Shown: piece by piece, positions 59,040 through 64,000 of the stretch
Layout: every line of letters begins with the position of its first letter
How positions within the stretch are numbered: the stretch's first letter is position 1
NCBI GenBank assembly: GCA_029959085.1
Contig: JARWIR010000018.1
Span: forward strand, 16,553,001 to 16,617,000
Reading direction: 5' to 3'
Length of the DNA: 64,000 nucleotides
From: Nemophila menziesii
Taxonomy: Eukaryota > Streptophyta > Magnoliopsida > Boraginales > Hydrophyllaceae
Notes under the pieces: generated by a model
What the model saw: only the letters and a program-made list of their open reading frames with translations
Told to the model about the DNA's origin: nothing
The model's database searches: none
Translations under genes and position numbers: made by a program

Positions 59040-59293
59040 ATAAACCTAAAGGAAACATGTGCCTGCAACCGACACGTTGTTGGTGGTGATAGTGGGTGAA
59101 AGTTGTGAACTCTTTGAAGATAGTGGCACATAACGGCACCAAGAGGTTCATGACCAGAAATTTGGTAATGATGATAACCCTTCAATTAGTATTGTGCAAT
59201 GATATTGGATCGTATAATCTTATATATGATGATGTTATGATGAAAAAAAGAAAAAAAAAATAAGATTGCTGAAGAGAAGGAACTCTTCTTTGT
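59040..59293 (-). pseudogene. Decayed paralogue of the secreted peptide gene (unit 5)
   Basis: The initiator is lost (59291-59293), and the A-run in the signal region is longer. The C-terminal half reads HPLSPPTTCRLQ. The associated 90-codon frame is 58913-59185. Confidence 0.7.
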
Positions 59294-59851
59294 GATTGCT
59301 CAGTAAAATAAATAACTCATTTTTCATTTACACGAAACTAATAAGAAATATGCATAACCATATTAAATGTAGCCATTGAAAATTATATGTCAAAATATTT
59401 ACGATACTCATGATTTTACCTTGATACTTCACAACCAACATAGTCTATGAGCATATTTAAATGGAGGCTAATGATTCACTAGCTAAATTTTACACAAACC
59501 ATACCCATACTGTTTCTTATACGAATTTCAAATTAGAAAAATAAAAATATAAGCATATAACTAGATATTTATGTCGTGAACTACTATCTCATATAAGTCT
59601 CAACAATCCCAATTAAACGGATTGAAGAGTTCATGCGATTATTTTCTAACTTAATTCATTATAATATATAATATACATGTATCCATTTCAAAGTAGTAAA
59701 ACAAGACAATGGAAAGAAAGTAACAAAGAAATAGGAGAGTGTGGTTAAATTAACCATTTATTATTAAAGATATTATTAAGAACATATATAGAAATATATG
59801 TAACATATTACATAATTATTTAATTATGAAGAGGATTGGGCCCATAAGGGA

Positions 59852-60139
59852 TTAATCTTTTCCATATACCATATCAACAAAAGAAGGCGGTGACCGCTTC
59901 GGTGGAGCTGGTGGGGGTGGGTGACAGTTGGGAACAGATTGAACAGAGTTGCACATAATGGTTGTTGGAGGCTTGGAATTAGCTAGTTGGTTGTGGTTAT
60001 CAACCTTTACCTTACCGCCATTGTCATCGTCGTCATCGCCATCGGACAATATTCTTGGATCGGGAATTCTTGTGCATGATGATACTATGAATAAGAGAAA
60101 AACAAACAATGTTGTTGAAGAGAGGGAGCTCTTCTTCAT
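59852..60139 (-). CDS. Small secreted Asp/Pro-rich peptide precursor, copy 5
   Basis: The 95-residue frame is intact. Replacements are Thr62Met, Leu68Ser, Pro78Ala (interrupting the Pro run) and Thr83Ser, the residue directly after the KR pair. The C-terminal FVDMVYGKD and all three Cys are kept. It is flanked by an intact TATA box on the right and the decayed paralogue on the left. Confidence 0.74.
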   Translation of the reverse strand: MKKSSLSSTTLFVFLLFIVSSCTRIPDPRILSDGDDDDDNGGKVKVDNHNQLANSKPPTTIMCNSVQSVPNCHPPPPAPPKRSPPSFVDMVYGKD

Positions 60140-60249
60140 GGTGTTTTTTTAGTAGGAGATGGAAATTAACTTATATTATGAGGATGAGATGAGATGAGGA
60201 GTGTTAAAGTAAAATGTTGATTGATTGATAAAATGTATTCATCGAGTGG

Positions 60250-60265
60250 ACACTATATATAGTGT
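60250..60265 (-). promoter_or_regulatory. TATA palindrome, copy 5 promoter
   Basis: The palindrome is identical, 111 bp from the ATG. The surrounding sequence is nearly the same as copy 1 (CATCGAGTGG, TTGATTGATTG). Confidence 0.7.
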
Positions 60266-60395
60266 TGATTATGAATTTAACCATGTAATAAATTCTTATG
60301 GTTAAATGACCATCATAAATAAAGTCAAATTCTCATTAAAAATATTAGGTGAAGGGTTATGTACATTGAGTAAATATTCATTAAGACTAATTATT

Positions 60396-60574
60396 GAGTA
60401 ATGATATTTGTCACCCCTTTTTGGTTCACCCTTATATCACCTCCTATGTGGAGGTTTTAAACACCACTCAGATTAGTTTTCTTTAATAATTACATTTTTC
60501 TCTCTCCTTTTTTTAATGACACATAAGGGGTGATACAAGGGTGAATCAAAGAAGGGTGACAAATATAATTACTC
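60396..60574. mobile_element. MITE (unit 5)
   Basis: A single 179-bp copy. It has the GAATCAAAGAAGG variant also found in the first copy of unit 1. Confidence 0.75.
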
Positions 60575-61314
60575 TTTATTATTAAAGCGTTGTTAAAAAA
60601 ATTTATTTTTCTAGCAAATTGAAATTGTGTTAAACATACATTTTGTTACATAGGTAATATTTACAATCAACCTATTTATGGTTTATCTAGTGATCCCCAT
60701 GGAAAAGATCAGTGAGTGAGGAAAGATAATATGCCAATATATAGGGGTTCACATAGTTTTCCTAGCTAAATTATCTTCCAGTTGATTTATTGAGATATAA
60801 ACATGTTGAATTTGAATATTCCCATCTCAAGGGATAGAGTTTGTTGCCTTCCTTATAATTGGATTGATAATTTATGTAGGGCTTGCTAGGTTTTTCACAC
60901 GAATGATAATATCTTGATAATCAGATTAAATAACAACATTTTGAAGGTTTTTAATTTGGATTAACAAGTATTTTATTTCACAAATAAAGCACCAGTTTGA
61001 CCTTTTGATTAAAAGAGTCAAAATTAACAACAAAACAACATTATACAACGTTTACAAAAACTAAAACATAACGACGTGTACAACTTTCTAAAAATTGAAA
61101 ATTTCTAAAAAAAGAAAAGTTATTAAAAAAATTAGTAATTGAAGGATGCAATCAGAATTTAGTTTGAATTCATTCTAGACCCTTTCCCTTCACCTTCGAT
61201 TGTAGTTGAACCCCAAAGTTTTTTTGTGATGACTAAAAAATATTTATCTTAAGTATATTCTTGTAAAACTGCGAAACTATTATGTTCATCATGGCTTAGA
61301 AATGAGGCATCACA
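60575..61314. other. Inter-gene spacer (units 5 to 6)
   Basis: Homologue of the other spacers. The join to the last unit keeps AGAAATGAGGCATCAC. No gene seen. Confidence 0.6.
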
Positions 61315-61516
61315 AAAAGGTGGATTTTGTTGACTTCCAGTACTTGGGTTATTGTATCTCTGGATTCAGCAGTTGTTCTACAATTAGAACTTTAATTAGC
61401 CCAGTCTTCACAAATAGATTTTCCATGAGTTGCATTCTCAGGAACATAAATCATTTGAGCTTTCCACATACTCTAAATTGTTCAAAAAGAAACAATTAGG
61501 TATATAATTTCCCCGC

Positions 61517-62075
61517 CATTTTCATGTATGCATCAATAATTTTGAAAAGCCACATGTTGATGGTCTCAAGGATATTTTCGTCAATTCAAATTTTTAAGAT
61601 AGATTTATCTAAAACTTCATGGCTTTTATGCAAGACACAAACATATGAGATATAGTTTGAACAATATTAGGGTTTTGAGCGTAGTAGTAATTACTAGTGC
61701 ATCTTCATTTATATAAATTTTGTTCAGATGGTATATCACCCACATCATTTCCAAAAGAAATCTAATCTTAGAAGTAGTTTATGCATGTCATATAACTTTA
61801 TAAATACTAAAATTAGCTATTTGTTTGACCAATAACAAAATTGTCATTATTTTTCAACAAGTAAATGATATCTCGTCTTTGTAGTGTAAGTGCCAAATGT
61901 GCAATAGGGATGAATAATGTTATTCTTACTTTGTAAGTCGTGAAGGGGAATATAAAATATTTTTTGTGCATCATTAAGGTCAAATATTTCATCTATCTTA
62001 TATGCGTCCCATTCACCCCAAACTGGGTTAATCAGTTCACTTAATGATGTATCGTCTTTTATGATAGAAAAACAG
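61517..62075 (-). mobile_element. L1-type LINE relic, ORF2 C-terminal part (unit 6)
   Basis: Homologue of the unit 1 relic in the partial last unit. The GEWDAYKIDEIF part is still readable. The zf-RVT-like part is degenerate, with a small deletion near 61760. Confidence 0.65.
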
Positions 62076-62650
62076 GATCAAGATATAATCTTGTGGGTTT
62101 ATTGGATTTATTTGAGGGAGTATTCCCTATTATTTGACATATAAAAATTTCTTTTCTAATAGATATATTGTTGCTTTTAGAGGTAGGATTTCTTAAATGT
62201 GAAACTTTTAGATAACCGATGATATAAGACCCCAAGATGATGCTGGATAAAAATTCAAATCTAACCCCAAGTCACTGCGTAAAAGGATCAAAAAGTCATT
62301 TGGAGATCGAGTGTTTTTACTGGTAGATCTTTGAAGTCAACTTAAGAGACTCACCATGTGCATTTGGAAAGGATTCTGAGAAAATCCTTTACTTTCAAGA
62401 TACGAAAGTCAAGATCGTGACAGAGATGACGATTTGAATTTAGAATTAAGATGAAAAATTAACGTGTGTAGATAATTTATTTGGTAAGTGTATATTTTAT
62501 CTAGTTTGTAAATTATGCTATATGAGACTTCTTAATATTTCTGTTTTATTGGCATGCATTATGTGTTCTACTATTTCTGCTCTCTTTAGCGTATTTGACT
62601 AAGACCCTTCTAAACTTCTTTTCTTTTCTTTTCTTTTTTTCGAGATGACA

Positions 62651-63687
62651 AAACCTAGATTTGGGGGTCTTTATGTCTCTCTATTTATGAATAATGAATC
62701 TGTTCACGAGACAGTTTTTTGGTGAGGCATGTTTCCTTATTATTAGCTATATTACACATTTAAACCTTCTTTTTGACTTATCACTATTTATAGAGATTTT
62801 TGTTCTTTAATTATGTATTTAGTTTGTAAACTTTAGGTACATTCTTGATGAAAGGGTCCAATATTAAGGAAAGAAGTCAAAAGGTAAAGACAACCCCTAA
62901 GTTAAAGCGGAATTTGAGCTTAGAGCCATTGTAGAGAGTTAGAGCTTTTTCTACATAATTTTTTCACCTTAATGTTCCTATCACTATGACTTTTTGGTGA
63001 AATATTTGGACATGATTCTTTTCTAGTAGGAAATAGATTAAAAGTCATGGCGCGTGGCAAGTGACGACACTCAATTCAGGGTTAAGGCGAACAAGTTATG
63101 ACATTTGCACATGTTGTTGTTCGAACTAGAAATCATGTGAAAGTAAAAACATGTTGGGCTAACCCTACAGAGAGCTCAACAAATTTGGAAGTTATATAAC
63201 CTCATTTTCTATCCCCATTCAATATTCCACTGGTGCTTCATTTTCGAAATCCTTTTTTTCCATCGGAAAGAAGATGAGGAGAAACGTCAAACGCAAGGAA
63301 GAGGAAGAAAAAGGGTTTGTCCATGAACCCAATCTTTCAGCCTCAACAAATCAACATCTCCATTTATCTCCAACAGTAACATAACTTTATTTTCTATTAC
63401 AAACATGATTCTGTCATTAGTTTTAATTAATTTATAATTCATTAGTATTATTTCGATTATAAGCTAAAAATTCTTGAGAATTCTTATGTTATACATTGTT
63501 GTTAACTATTTGATTGAGTTAATTTATTTAAGATATCTTATTTACATGTTTAACTTATTTTGGTTTCAAGATAAATCCATTATTTGTATATTCCACTACT
63601 CCCGGGCTCAGGCCAAAATAGCAGGTGACGTTGTAATTTGTCTAACACCCGAGTGGGGAGAGAGATTATAGACATAGTAAGTGATAT
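62651..63687 (+). mobile_element. LTR relic nested in the LINE (unit 6)
   Basis: The tract AGATTTGGGGGTC is intact near 62657-62669. The sequence is collinear with unit 3 to the hairpin region. A short open frame at 63474-63671 lies inside it and shows no sign of being a gene. Confidence 0.5.
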
Positions 63688-64000
63688 CTTATTGTCTTTT
63701 ATTAGATTATATTAGCACTCTAGGTAGTCAATAAGGTTAATAGGAACATAAATTATTATTGAATACCTAGTGTGATAAAAAGCGCTAATCACTTGTATAT
63801 TATGTCTACAATCTTTCGTACAACTCGAGTGTTAGAAATATTACAACGGCTTCTGCTGAATTGATTTAAAAAAACAAATAAAAAAACCCTACAAAAACTA
63901 AAAACCTATAATAATTAGCCGAGAATATGGTTTTGAACTAACTAATATTTCTTTAAAAAATGTAAAATATTGATTTAGTGATATCAAAAGATACTATATT

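Larger units (their letters stand above)
50568..61314. repeat. Tandem unit 5 (10.75 kb)
   Basis: This is a complete unit with peptide gene copy 5 at 59852-60139. Its left and middle parts share diagnostic variants and two small deletions with unit 1, while its LTR start shares a deletion with unit 4, so it looks mosaic. Confidence 0.9.
61315..64000. repeat. Tandem unit 6, cut by the window edge
   Basis: The first 2.7 kb of another unit: LINE 3' relic, LTR relic and the hairpin region. The lower arm of the hairpin is deleted near 63770. The array continues to the right, so the full copy number is unknown. Confidence 0.9.

Noticed and set aside
63474..63671. 65-codon plus frame in unit 6
   Set aside because: It lies inside the LTR relic, and homologous positions in other units do not keep the frame.

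Overview
The window is nuclear DNA of a flowering plant, most likely a dicot. It is AT-rich and dense in degenerate retrotransposon sequence. It includes a reading frame of the plant-specific 'putative plant transposon protein' type, plant L1-type LINE relics and MITE-like inverted-repeat elements. I could not name the species. No rRNA or tRNA gene, CRISPR array or bacterial feature is visible.

Left flank (1 to about 5,807). Bases 1-5,250 read as the 3' part of a Ty3/gypsy-like LTR retrotransposon: three 109-bp tandem repeats, a 323-codon frame (1232-2203) with a degraded N-terminal extension, a long noncoding stretch with a (TA)n run, a polypurine-tract-like site and LTR-like sequence with a TATA box. 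About 5,370-5,807 looks like a fragment of a copia-type LTR.

Tandem array (about 5,808 to the right edge). A segment of about 10.7-11.1 kb is repeated head to tail. The common anchor AAAAGGTGGATTTTG falls at about 7045, 18193, 29058, 39886, 50568 and 61315, giving five complete units and one cut by the window edge. Each unit reads, left to right: the 3' end of a dead L1-type LINE (minus strand); an LTR relic (plus strand) nested in that LINE; a hairpin of about 72 bp; the 5' part of the same LINE (endonuclease and start of reverse transcriptase, minus strand); about 2.2 kb that I cannot identify; a decayed peptide-gene paralogue with duplicated flank; the small peptide gene (minus strand) with its TATA box; a MITE of about 179 bp; and a spacer of about 740 bp.

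The only convincing cellular gene is the peptide gene. It encodes 95 residues: a signal peptide, an Asp run, three Cys, a Pro run, a Lys-Arg pair and a 13-residue tail. It occurs five times, with four open copies and one truncated by a frameshift. I do not recognise the family. Unit 1 is atypical: its MITE is doubled, and its spacer is replaced by a 357-bp LTR fragment copied from the left flank plus a gene-less LINE stub. Several indels are shared between non-adjacent units, which points to sequence exchange or multi-unit duplication within the array.
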